A stretch of 9,852 nt of DNA from Polyangiaceae bacterium (GTDB taxonomy: Bacteria > Myxococcota_A > Polyangia > Polyangiales > Polyangiaceae), in NCBI GenBank assembly GCA_022447485.1, contig JAKVCH010000084.1:1-9852 (forward strand). Direction: 5' to 3'. Below are positions 1-6,767 of the stretch, piece by piece. The position numbers and the translations under genes are program-made. Position 1 is the first letter of the stretch, and each line of letters starts with the position of its first letter. The notes beneath the pieces were generated by a model. That model saw nothing but the letters and a program-made list of their open reading frames with translations. It was not told the origin of the DNA and searched no databases.

Positions 1-591
1 CACGCGATTATTTCAGATCGTATTGAAGCTGGCACTTTCATGACAGCCGTTGGTTTGGCCGGCGGTGAGGTCAGCCTGGAGGGCGCTCCTCTCGACGACT
101 TAGAGCCAGTGATTGTAAAGTTACGACAGGCTGGCTTAGAGATTGAGCGTCAAGGCGCGGATGTGGTGGTTGCTCGTCGCGGTAAAATTCTCCCGGTGAA
201 TGTGACCACCGCTCCTCATCCAGGCTTTCCGACGGATATGCAGGCACAATTGATGGCCTTGATGACCCTTTGCGATGGTCGTTCGGTGCTCACAGAGACG
301 ATTTTTGAGAATCGCTTTATGCACGTCCCGGAATTGATTCGCATGGGGGCGAATATTGACATTCGCAATAATACAGCCTTTGTGCAGGGCACAGAGCAGT
401 TGTCTGGTGCAAACGTGATGGCAACCGACCTGCGGGCGAGTGCTACGCTCGTGATTGCGGGACTTGTGGCCGAAGGCGACACAATTGTGCGGCGTGTCTA
501 TCATTTAGATCGAGGCTACGAGGCGATTGAAGATAAGTTAGGCGGTGTAGGTGCCGACATTCAGCGCATTCAACTGGAAGAATCACCATGA
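1..591 (+). CDS. murA: UDP-N-acetylglucosamine 1-carboxyvinyltransferase (MurA), C-terminal part
   Basis: MurA transfers enolpyruvate from phosphoenolpyruvate to UDP-GlcNAc, the first committed cytoplasmic step of peptidoglycan synthesis. The frame is open from base 1, so the start and the N-terminal half, including the usual PEP-site Cys loop, lie outside the window. About 196 codons remain, a little under half of a normal MurA of about 420 residues. Family hallmarks are clear. GFPTDMQAQ has its Asp codon at 235-237 and corresponds to the catalytic Asp305 of the E. coli enzyme. ENRFMHVPEL follows at about 307-336, and the C-terminal RVYHLDRGYEAIEDKL contains the equivalent of Arg397. The ATG at 40 is internal, not the start. 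The stop codon overlaps the hisG start, so the two genes are probably co-transcribed and translationally coupled. I see nothing abnormal in the visible part. Confidence 0.97.
   Translation, partial: HAIISDRIEAGTFMTAVGLAGGEVSLEGAPLDDLEPVIVKLRQAGLEIERQGADVVVARRGKILPVNVTTAPHPGFPTDMQAQLMALMTLCDGRSVLTETIFENRFMHVPELIRMGANIDIRNNTAFVQGTEQLSGANVMATDLRASATLVIAGLVAEGDTIVRRVYHLDRGYEAIEDKLGGVGADIQRIQLEESP
576..591 (+). promoter_or_regulatory. hisG ribosome binding site and ATGA stop/start overlap
   Basis: GGAAG at 576-580 sits 7 nt before the hisG ATG (588-590), inside the last codons of murA. The murA TGA (589-591) shares the ATGA with the hisG start, an arrangement typical of translational coupling by re-initiation. 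It fixes the hisG start with good confidence. Confidence 0.8.
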
Positions 592-1229
592 CAAATCAAC
601 GACCACTCACCATAGCTATCCCCAAAGGTCGCGTTGCCAAGGCTCTCTCTCCCCTTCTGGAGAGAGCTGGTCTCGGAACGAAGAATTTATTGGCCGACGA
701 CCGCCGATTGATTCGCATGAGCGATGCAGAGGATATTCGTTTCCTCTTGCTCAAACCTGACGACGTCCCTACCTACGTAGAATATGGGGTTGCCGATTTA
801 GGAATCAGTGGCCGTGACGTGCTGCTGGAGAGAGCTTACGATCTTTATCAGCCTCTCGACCTCGGTGTGGGTAAATGCAAGATGGTCGTCGCAGGGCCCG
901 AAGGTGCTGTGATTGGCGACCGTCCCCGGGTAGCGACAAAGTTTTCACGGATCGCGACCGAGCACTTTGCGCGCAAGGGCGTCCAGGCAGAGGTGATTTA
1001 CGTGGGTGGCTCGGTGGAGCTTTCTCCTCTCGTCGGTCTCTCGGATGTCATTGTAGATATTGTCGAGTCAGGTGCGACTTTGCGGGAGAACAATCTGCAC
1101 GTGATGGAGGAGATTTGTGATATCTCCTCGGTCTTAGTGGCGAATCGTAGCCTCTACAAATTAAGGCATGCGGAGGTCGCTCCCCTAGTTGCTCGTCTGG
1201 CTCGAGGCGTCGAAGAGGGCGCCATCTAA
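588..1229 (+). CDS. hisG: ATP phosphoribosyltransferase catalytic subunit, short form (HisG)
   Basis: HisG condenses ATP with PRPP to make phosphoribosyl-ATP, the first step of histidine biosynthesis. The 213-residue protein starts with the typical TIAIPKGRV strand (residues 8-16). It continues with VADLGISGRDVL (68-79) and the PRPP-binding loop DIVESGATLRENNL (157-170), which matches the family's acidic/S-G-T-L signature. It ends soon after residue 190, so it has no C-terminal ACT-like histidine-feedback domain. That makes it the short form (about 200-215 residues), which in known cases works as an octamer with the HisRS-like regulatory subunit HisZ. No hisZ or other his gene lies in the window, and the next gene is on the opposite strand. 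The gene is probably expressed with murA. Upstream GGAAG and the ATGA overlap support the start. Confidence 0.96.
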   Translation: MTNQRPLTIAIPKGRVAKALSPLLERAGLGTKNLLADDRRLIRMSDAEDIRFLLLKPDDVPTYVEYGVADLGISGRDVLLERAYDLYQPLDLGVGKCKMVVAGPEGAVIGDRPRVATKFSRIATEHFARKGVQAEVIYVGGSVELSPLVGLSDVIVDIVESGATLRENNLHVMEEICDISSVLVANRSLYKLRHAEVAPLVARLARGVEEGAI

Positions 1230-1381
1230 GGGCTGCGAGCTCAAGTAGCCGAGAGTTTCATGCTCTTGCTCAGGGTCATTGGGCGAGCGGGTTAGTATCT
1301 GTGGAGCCTCTTGGCTCAGGCTCAACCGATAGGGCTGCAGCTTGACCGATAGGGCTGCAGCTCGACCAATAGGGCTGAGCC
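1230..1381. other. Convergent intergenic gap between hisG and the Cys-rich gene
   Basis: This 152-bp stretch separates two converging genes and holds no convincing ORF. It is rich in GGCTC/GAGCC and GGGCTGC words. GAGCC-TCTT-GGCTC at 1304-1317 can form a 5-bp hairpin. CTTGGCTCAG (1310-1319) can also pair, with a 2-nt bulge, with 1375-1386. Neither structure is followed by a T-run on either strand, so I cannot call a classical intrinsic terminator, although termination of both genes must happen around here. Confidence 0.5.
1321..1380. repeat. Three tandem copies of a 20-bp direct repeat
   Basis: Units are at 1321-1340, 1341-1360 and 1361-1380. The first two are identical except at positions 3-4 of the unit. 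The third differs in a few bases, mostly near its end. The shared core is GACC(G/A)ATAGGGCTG, with AACC instead of GACC in unit 1. A looser relative, AGGGCTGCGAGCTCAAG, lies directly behind the hisG stop (about 1229-1245). The array ends one base before the Cys-rich gene's stop codon. Two GCTGCAGC palindromes fall on the unit junctions. It could be a slippage-generated minisatellite or part of a bidirectional transcription end region. The function is unknown. Confidence 0.85.
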
Positions 1382-2476
1382 TCAAGGAGCGGCAGGCTCG
1401 TCCGGGATGCTGCTTGTCGTACAGACTCCTAAGTTATCCGGGAATTCCGGAGGCTTGGCGCATCGAAATCCCTCTGGACAAGAGGCCGAGCTCTCTGAGG
1501 AGAGCTTTTCCGCTGCACTTATCTCGCAGAGTTTCAAGCACCCCTCCTCAAGGGAGCAGACTGCGCCGCCTTGGCACTCGCTCGGGGATTGACCCGTGCA
1601 CGGCTCTCCTGGAGCGAGTGTCCCGGAGAGTACGCAGACGTTGGCATTCGTGTCTTTTTGAGGCGTACAAGAATAGCCCTGCCCGCATTCACAGCTACCC
1701 GTTGCATGGCAGTTAGCTTCTGCTGCGAAGTCACAGGCATCGACAGCGAGACAAACCGGCAAGATCGTCTCGGAGTACTGCTTGCTCTTTGCTTCTCCAC
1801 AGTACTGACCCTCGCTGCAACTCGTCTCACCCGCGCAGCAATAAGCCGCACAGAAGCCTTTTCCTTGACGTTCTACGCAAGCCATCGAGGGGGCGCAATC
1901 AGTGTTGCTTTGACAGGGCTCCCCTTCTAGCTGTTCTCCTGCACGAGAGCAGGCTCGAATTGTCGTGCACTCATCACTCGCACATGTGTTGGGAGGGCGG
2001 ACGTGGCATGCGACAGCGGCTCCGTCGAGCCCCCCAAGCCCGCCGAGGCCCCCTTGGGGCAGTCCTGGACCCATACCTCCGAAGCCGCCGAGCCCATCCC
2101 CTTGAGCGGCGTCGCAGTAATCGGGGAAATCGGGAAAGCAAATGCCTGTGCCACAAAGCGGATTCGTGGGAGGTGTTTGTGAAGCATCCTCATTTGAGTT
2201 CCCTAAGCTCAATTCCGTACTGTCAGGTGCCTCCGGCAGTTCCAAACCTTCGCCCTGATTCTGATCTCCGTCGCCTTCACCAGTACAACGAGCCAGACTG
2301 AAGAGCACAAGAGCGATCGAGGACCCACTGGCGATAGCTCGCAATTTCTTTGCAGACAGAATCTGCCTTGCGTCCTTGAGCCGTGAATCAGCCTTTACAG
2401 ACTTCGGCTGAAGACGGCTCTTCTCGGAGCCGGTCTTTCGCTTTTGGTAGCGCCGAGGAAGTAAAGAAAAGGTCAA
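1382..2476 (-). CDS. Exported cysteine-rich protein, function unknown
   Basis: I do not recognise a specific family. An N-terminal hydrophobic stretch, IASGSSIALVLFSLA (residues 48-62), ends in ARC, resembling a signal peptide. A Gly/Asp/Glu/Asn-rich linker follows, then a Gly-Leu run (126-152, repeated GGLGG and GGFGG). About 30 cysteines lie between residue 108 and the C-terminus, with spacings like CxxxxxCxxxxxxC, an adjacent CC pair and CxC. These are typical of disulfide-rich surface modules common in Myxococcota-type bacteria. Cys64 would be the lipidated residue, but Arg at -1 is a poor lipobox, so lipoprotein status is doubtful. The listed start is TTG with GAAGGG only 2 nt away. An internal TTG at 2344 would give a compact 20-residue signal and may be the true start. 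It is the last gene of the 6592-1382 operon, 62 bp behind the propeller gene. Confidence 0.8.
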   Translation of the reverse strand: MTFSLLPRRYQKRKTGSEKSRLQPKSVKADSRLKDARQILSAKKLRAIASGSSIALVLFSLARCTGEGDGDQNQGEGLELPEAPDSTELSLGNSNEDASQTPPTNPLCGTGICFPDFPDYCDAAQGDGLGGFGGMGPGLPQGGLGGLGGLDGAAVACHVRPPNTCASDECTTIRACSRAGEQLEGEPCQSNTDCAPSMACVERQGKGFCAAYCCAGETSCSEGQYCGEAKSKQYSETILPVCLAVDACDFAAEANCHATGSCECGQGYSCTPQKDTNANVCVLSGTLAPGEPCTGQSPSECQGGAVCSLEEGCLKLCEISAAEKLSSESSASCPEGFRCAKPPEFPDNLGVCTTSSIPDEPAAP

Positions 2477-2538
2477 AGCCCTTCGTTCTTAGCGCGATTA
2501 TTCAAATTTTCCACTTTTGCGAGCGAAATGCCTCCAGC

Positions 2539-4671
2539 TTAAGGTTGGGGGTTGACGACCACAGACTGAACAACGGCGTTTCCGGCCGCATCAAGCACTC
2601 GGATCGAAACCATCGAGCGCGTTTCGACGAGAGTTCCCAATAAGAGCGTAAAATTCTCTTCAGGTCGATCGAATATGCCGTCATTCGGTGAAAACGGAAT
2701 CCACTCTCCTTGGCCATTAATTTGAACCTCAATGCGACCAATCGGTCCGACAGCATCAACGGCACGACCGGTCACCGTGGTGCCTTTGACCTGCAGGTTT
2801 TCGATGCGAGGAGCAGTGTTGTCGACAGCGACGACTCGCGAGATGCGAGTGTCCTTAAGGGTCTCTTGGGGAGAATTTGCTAGCTCGTCAGAGGCCGTAA
2901 TCCGAATCCGATAATTGCCTTCCTCGAGGTTTTTGGTGTTCCAATCCAACTTTGTCTTCGTATGAATTTTCCCGTCGGGAAGGGCGTTGAACCAGGAATT
3001 GGTACCAGCTCGTTGGTATTCAATGAAGTAGCGGAGCTTATCTTTGTCTGGATTGGTCACCTTCCAACTGAGGGAAAGCTTGGATGAATGTTTGGAATCG
3101 ATAGGTCCGCCGGATGATTGAATGCCGGTCGAGCCCTCCACGCTGGCATTTGACTTCGCTTCGACTGAAGTGACAATCGCTCGAAGGTTATCGGTAACGT
3201 AGGCGGCGGACACTCTCTCCACATGAGCAGCAACACCGTCTGTGAGGCGCGCTCGAATCTGCAGGTAGCGGCCTGGTGCGCTGGTAATTGTCCCCGGCTG
3301 GCTGAGTGCTGAGCTCCATGATTCCCAGGTCGCGTCTGGCTCTTTGGTGTTGCCGCTGCGCGTGCTGAATTCGACCTTGCCACGAGAAATAAAGTCGAGC
3401 TGCCCGAAATGGGCTCGAATTCCTGCATCGAGGACCTGGCTGGTCCACAGGGAGGCACGACCGCCTTGGCCGTCCACTTTGTGTACGACGATGGGATCTG
3501 AACCTACGACGAAACCACGAGCATCATCGATGGCAGCGAAGGCTACTTGTCGTTGATCGATATCAGACAGCAGGGTTGTTTCATGAGTCGGGGTAACTCG
3601 AAGCAATCGACCGTCTTTCCCGGTTCCGACGACGGCGTTGCCTTCTTTGCCTGTCGCAAGAAATCGTAGGACTTCTTTTGATGAACTCCAGAGCTTGTCG
3701 GGTTGACCGGAGGGGCTGAAGTACCAGAGCTCTCCCGACCCTTTTCGGGCGCTTTGCTTTTTTGGATGAGCCATTTGGATGGGCGAGTGGGAAGACTTTT
3801 TGGGCCCGCCTTTTATCGTATTAACGATTGCGTAGACGGCACCTTCTTTGGTGATGTCGATGCCGGCAACTTCTGTCGCCGAAAAATCGTAAAGAACGGT
3901 TGCTCTGCCAGGTCCGCTCAACGAGTAGATGCGTGCCTCCTCGGAGCTGCCGGTGAGTACCAGACCATCATGGGTGGCGACGCTCACCAAATGGGCTTCC
4001 TCTGCATCAAAGTAAACCTGTGCGGCCCCTGCAGCAGTGATGCGAAAGAGCTGACCATTGGGCCCCGTAGCGGCGAAAAGTGATTGGCTTTTTTCGTCGT
4101 AGCTGAGAGCTGCGATGTGCTTGGCATCCTTTAATTCGCTGAATGGCTCTAATTCGTCTCCTTTGAGCTCGTAGAGTTGATTGCCTGGAGAGACTGCTAC
4201 GATGATTTTTTTTCCGAAGGCTTGAGTGATGCTCGTAATGCCCAAACCATCAGCTTGAACGACTTCCTTCGTCTCGCCATTCTCGAATCGAAGGAGCTTG
4301 GCGTCGGGCGCTGTACCAATCAGTAGGCCTGTTGGCGTCTCCAAGACAGAAAGAGCGACACTTGCTTCACTGATCTCTGTAAAACTCAATTGAAACCCGG
4401 GGAGCAAGAAGCCGTCAGAATTAATCGAAGCCTGCTCCAGCTCTCCCGCCTCGAAATCACTCTGTCCGTCGACCACGAAATGTCGAGTGCCCACGGCTTG
4501 TGCTGAACTCAGGGTGCTGAAAAAGGCCAGGAGAGTCAGACCGAAGGAGCGCCTGAGCCCGGCACGGCAAGCGTGAGACGGCGTGGTTCGGACACTGCTT
4601 GAGTTTAGGCCGGCGAGCTCCTCTTGGAGGGCAGAGCGCTGTTGACGAATGGTAAAATACGGTTTCTTCAT
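2539..4671 (-). CDS. Exported beta-propeller protein with C-terminal Ig/FN3-like domains
   Basis: The 710-residue protein begins with a long basic N-region and a hydrophobic core, FGLTLLAFFSTLSSAQA (43-59), read as a signal peptide cleaved after AQA. Residues about 85-410 carry recurring propeller-blade words such as GTAPDAKLLRF, ATGPNGQLFRI, GSSEEARIYSL and GTGKDGRLLRV, about 50-150 residues apart. A basic, probably disordered insert (288-312, KKSS...KKQSARKGSG) interrupts the propeller. Residues 412-492 form a beta-sandwich-like unit: LDAG, FSTRSGNTKEPDATWESWS, then APGRYLQIRARL. An FN3/Ig-like domain (528-617) and a second one after DNTAPRIENL (618-705) follow. No catalytic motif is visible, so a binding or scaffold role outside the cytoplasm is likely. 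It lies 55 bp behind the S55 gene and is probably co-transcribed. The ATG start has only a weak Shine-Dalgarno sequence. Confidence 0.85.
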   Translation of the reverse strand: MKKPYFTIRQQRSALQEELAGLNSSSVRTTPSHACRAGLRRSFGLTLLAFFSTLSSAQAVGTRHFVVDGQSDFEAGELEQASINSDGFLLPGFQLSFTEISEASVALSVLETPTGLLIGTAPDAKLLRFENGETKEVVQADGLGITSITQAFGKKIIVAVSPGNQLYELKGDELEPFSELKDAKHIAALSYDEKSQSLFAATGPNGQLFRITAAGAAQVYFDAEEAHLVSVATHDGLVLTGSSEEARIYSLSGPGRATVLYDFSATEVAGIDITKEGAVYAIVNTIKGGPKKSSHSPIQMAHPKKQSARKGSGELWYFSPSGQPDKLWSSSKEVLRFLATGKEGNAVVGTGKDGRLLRVTPTHETTLLSDIDQRQVAFAAIDDARGFVVGSDPIVVHKVDGQGGRASLWTSQVLDAGIRAHFGQLDFISRGKVEFSTRSGNTKEPDATWESWSSALSQPGTITSAPGRYLQIRARLTDGVAAHVERVSAAYVTDNLRAIVTSVEAKSNASVEGSTGIQSSGGPIDSKHSSKLSLSWKVTNPDKDKLRYFIEYQRAGTNSWFNALPDGKIHTKTKLDWNTKNLEEGNYRIRITASDELANSPQETLKDTRISRVVAVDNTAPRIENLQVKGTTVTGRAVDAVGPIGRIEVQINGQGEWIPFSPNDGIFDRPEENFTLLLGTLVETRSMVSIRVLDAAGNAVVQSVVVNPQP

Positions 4672-4726
4672 GAGTATTTCTGTGACCTAGCAAAGAGATC
4701 GGAAAGGTGCGGCGTGCTCGAGGAGG

Positions 4727-6592
4727 CTACTCTTTCACTTGAACGGTAAAGGAGTCAGTTCCAACGACGAAATAAGGGAGGGGTTCTACTTGATGCTTAG
4801 CCGGCAGGAACTCGGCCGGTCCACGACTCGAAGTTGTTGCGGCCATCGTGTCGAGAAATCCGAGAGGTAGGTCCTCAGCAACGATGTTTTTATAAGTCGC
4901 GCCACCACGGGTGGAGTTGGTGCTTACGACTAGACTACGAGCTTTGAGTGTGGGGTTTTCGAGATTACTGATCAGCTCATCGAGAGTTGTTGATGAGCCC
5001 TTTTCCCTGCGCACGCTATAACCTGGCGCAACCTTGTAGGTGAGCACCTTTCCGGCGCTATCTTCTGGGATGGGAATCGAGAAGATGCGGGACTCTTGAG
5101 GAGCATCGTAGGGGTTGAAGTGCACTCGTATTCGAGCGCTTTCCCCAGCCTCGACTTCCGGGGTGAGCAAGTCGATACCGAGCAAAAGGGCAACTTCGCG
5201 TTTGAACTGAAGTTTGACTTTCACGTCGACGGATTCGACGCGGATGGGAGTCCAAGGGTTGTTGAAAACGGCGCCGAGGCCTTTGAATGCAAGAGACTCC
5301 ATGATTTGAGGAACCTGGGGCGTGCCCGTCGGCATGGACCCAAAATCCTTGAAGTAAACATCCGGGTAGCCTTCGAACTTGATGCGTGTTTCCAGCACGT
5401 AAGTGACATCGCGTCGTTCTGCCGCCGCGGACTGTAGGCCGCTGCCAATGGCCATGCCGAGAAAAGAAGGGCTCAAAAAACGGTCGTGGGCAACTTCAAA
5501 GTTCCAATCGGTTGTCGGAGCACCGGGTTCGCCCTCAATCGCGAGATGAACGGGAATCACCGGCGCTTCAAGGTCTTCTCGGACAACAATGGAGGCCTGG
5601 CGGTCATTGACCAAAGCGCCGTGGCGAGCAATTGCTTCTCCCATCTTGAATGAGCGCATCTTGCTTGCCATGAACCAGAGCACCCGCGCTGTCGAGGTGG
5701 GCAGGTTGGTGATACCCAAGTTCATCATCGGATGGCCAAAGCCGAGCACGCCATCTTCTTCTACACGGGTGACCGTGCCTAGTCCCATGGCACTCATATC
5801 GCCGTTAATGAGATTGACGCCAATGGAACCACCATCGACAAATTGGGCGTCGGTAGAAGCTTTTGAATGACGGGCGCTGGTGCCTCCAGCTTGCAGTGGT
5901 TCGAGGCCGAGAGGTCGGAGCAAGTCTTGGGCAGCGCTCAAGGCTCCTGCACTCATTCCACCTAGAAGCAAGGGGGTGGATGTGGGAGTTGCTTCGGAGG
6001 AACCCAGGTTCATTTTTTGCTGATGAGCCTGGGCTAATTGATGGGCATGCCCAAAGCTCGAGTAGTTTTCTAGGTCGCCACTGAAGCGCAGGGTCCCATC
6101 ACTCTCGTTGGCTCGAGCATGACGCTTTGCCGGAGACTGCTGAAAAGGGATACCGTGGATGCTGTGGGGTAAAGGGCGCTCCAAATCGTCGAGCATATTC
6201 CGAATCGGAGTAACTCCTGCAATCGGTTCCTCGCTGAAGGTCCAACCATAGGCGTAGGCGCCCACCATTTTTCCTTGCAGGTAGATGGGGCTGCCGCTCA
6301 TCCCTGCAACTATTTTGGCGACGTCTAAACGCGGATGATCGGTTTTAATCAGCACCAAGTCTTGGCGAGGGCGAAAGTTCTTTAAAATATCGATCACCTC
6401 GACATTGAACTTGCTCGGGACCGTTCCTTCGAAGACGGTGAGGCCATAGCCCTTCATGCCTTTTTTGATTTGCTCCGTCGGCAGAATATCCGAGCGTGTT
6501 GCTACGCCATCTGCTTGAGCGGTTTGAATCAGAGTTGGAAAGCCTGCCGCGAGACCAAGGAGGGCGAGGGATGAAAGAATGAAGCTGCGCAC
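4727..6592 (-). CDS. SpoIVB-like peptidase S55 domain protein, exported
   Basis: Residues 1-27 are a signal peptide with a leucine/alanine core and TAQA before the cut. The next region matches the serine-centred half of the S55 (SpoIVB) peptidase domain. KTDHPRLDVAKIVAGMSGSP (83-102) gives candidate Asp85 and nucleophile Ser99, followed by YLQGKMVGAYAYGW and a GVTPI segment. After a variable linker (150-255) comes GSIGVNLINGDMSAMGLGTV and GVLGFGHPMMNLG (281-293) with candidate His287. In Bacillus SpoIVB the His segment precedes the Asp/Ser segment, so the order here is permuted. Residues about 300-621 are beta-rich and unassigned, ending without an anchor. In SpoIVB this domain self-cleaves and activates sigma-K processing. 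Here the protein would act in the periplasm or outer envelope on unknown substrates. The start is GTG, with weak AAGG upstream. First gene of a probable three-gene operon. Confidence 0.88.
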   Translation of the reverse strand: MRSFILSSLALLGLAAGFPTLIQTAQADGVATRSDILPTEQIKKGMKGYGLTVFEGTVPSKFNVEVIDILKNFRPRQDLVLIKTDHPRLDVAKIVAGMSGSPIYLQGKMVGAYAYGWTFSEEPIAGVTPIRNMLDDLERPLPHSIHGIPFQQSPAKRHARANESDGTLRFSGDLENYSSFGHAHQLAQAHQQKMNLGSSEATPTSTPLLLGGMSAGALSAAQDLLRPLGLEPLQAGGTSARHSKASTDAQFVDGGSIGVNLINGDMSAMGLGTVTRVEEDGVLGFGHPMMNLGITNLPTSTARVLWFMASKMRSFKMGEAIARHGALVNDRQASIVVREDLEAPVIPVHLAIEGEPGAPTTDWNFEVAHDRFLSPSFLGMAIGSGLQSAAAERRDVTYVLETRIKFEGYPDVYFKDFGSMPTGTPQVPQIMESLAFKGLGAVFNNPWTPIRVESVDVKVKLQFKREVALLLGIDLLTPEVEAGESARIRVHFNPYDAPQESRIFSIPIPEDSAGKVLTYKVAPGYSVRREKGSSTTLDELISNLENPTLKARSLVVSTNSTRGGATYKNIVAEDLPLGFLDTMAATTSSRGPAEFLPAKHQVEPLPYFVVGTDSFTVQVKE

Positions 6593-6767
6593 GTGAATTC
6601 TACCTTAATCCTATTTCAGACAGGAGGAACAAGATTTCAATCCGAAGAGACAAATTGTAAATCGTTTTTTTCCCCTTCCCCGGGAAGCCGGAGCCTCTTC
6701 GCGGCAGATCAGGCCCTTTCCCTGGCCAATCTGCCCGCCACTTCATAAAACCTGTGCTTCGACTTAT
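6593..6767 (-). promoter_or_regulatory. Intergenic region upstream of the S55 operon; probable promoter region
   Basis: These 175 bp lie between the lipoprotein stop and the S55 start, both on the minus strand. The half nearest the S55 gene (6593-6670) is AT-rich and the other half GC-rich with a strong hairpin (6703-6735). This would suit termination of the upstream gene followed by a new promoter. I could not pick a convincing -35/-10 pair, so the promoter is inferred from position and composition only. Confidence 0.35.
6703..6735 (-). terminator. Strong hairpin downstream of the lipoprotein gene, possible terminator
   Basis: GGCAGAT (6703-6709) pairs perfectly with ATCTGCC (6729-6735). 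Inside it, GGCC pairs with GGCC across a small 1x2 internal loop, leaving an 8-nt loop. It begins about 33 bp past the lipoprotein stop. No T-run follows on either strand, so it is not a textbook intrinsic terminator. It could end transcription less efficiently, protect the mRNA 3' end, or lie in the S55 leader. Confidence 0.45.

Noticed and set aside
136..504. Minus-strand frames opposite murA
   Set aside because: The plus frame carries unmistakable MurA motifs here; the minus frames show no family features.
1321..1380. CRISPR array
   Set aside because: The 20-bp units are directly adjacent with no spacers, and there are no cas genes.
1789..2301. Plus-strand frame of 170 codons opposite the Cys-rich gene
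   Set aside because: It is antisense to a frame with a signal peptide and ordered Cys spacing, and its product is Arg/Ser/His-rich without domain character.
3703..4083. Plus-strand frame of 126 codons opposite the propeller gene
   Set aside because: It is a shadow of the propeller frame, whose blade motifs continue right through this interval.
5863..6084. Plus-strand frame opposite the S55 linker
   Set aside because: It lies antisense to a continuous S55 frame and has no recognisable features.
6665..6685. T-run plus small CTTCC-CCG-GGAAG inverted repeat as an intrinsic terminator
   Set aside because: On the plus strand the T-run precedes the stem instead of following it, and on the minus strand the run is A. 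Orientation is wrong for both strands.
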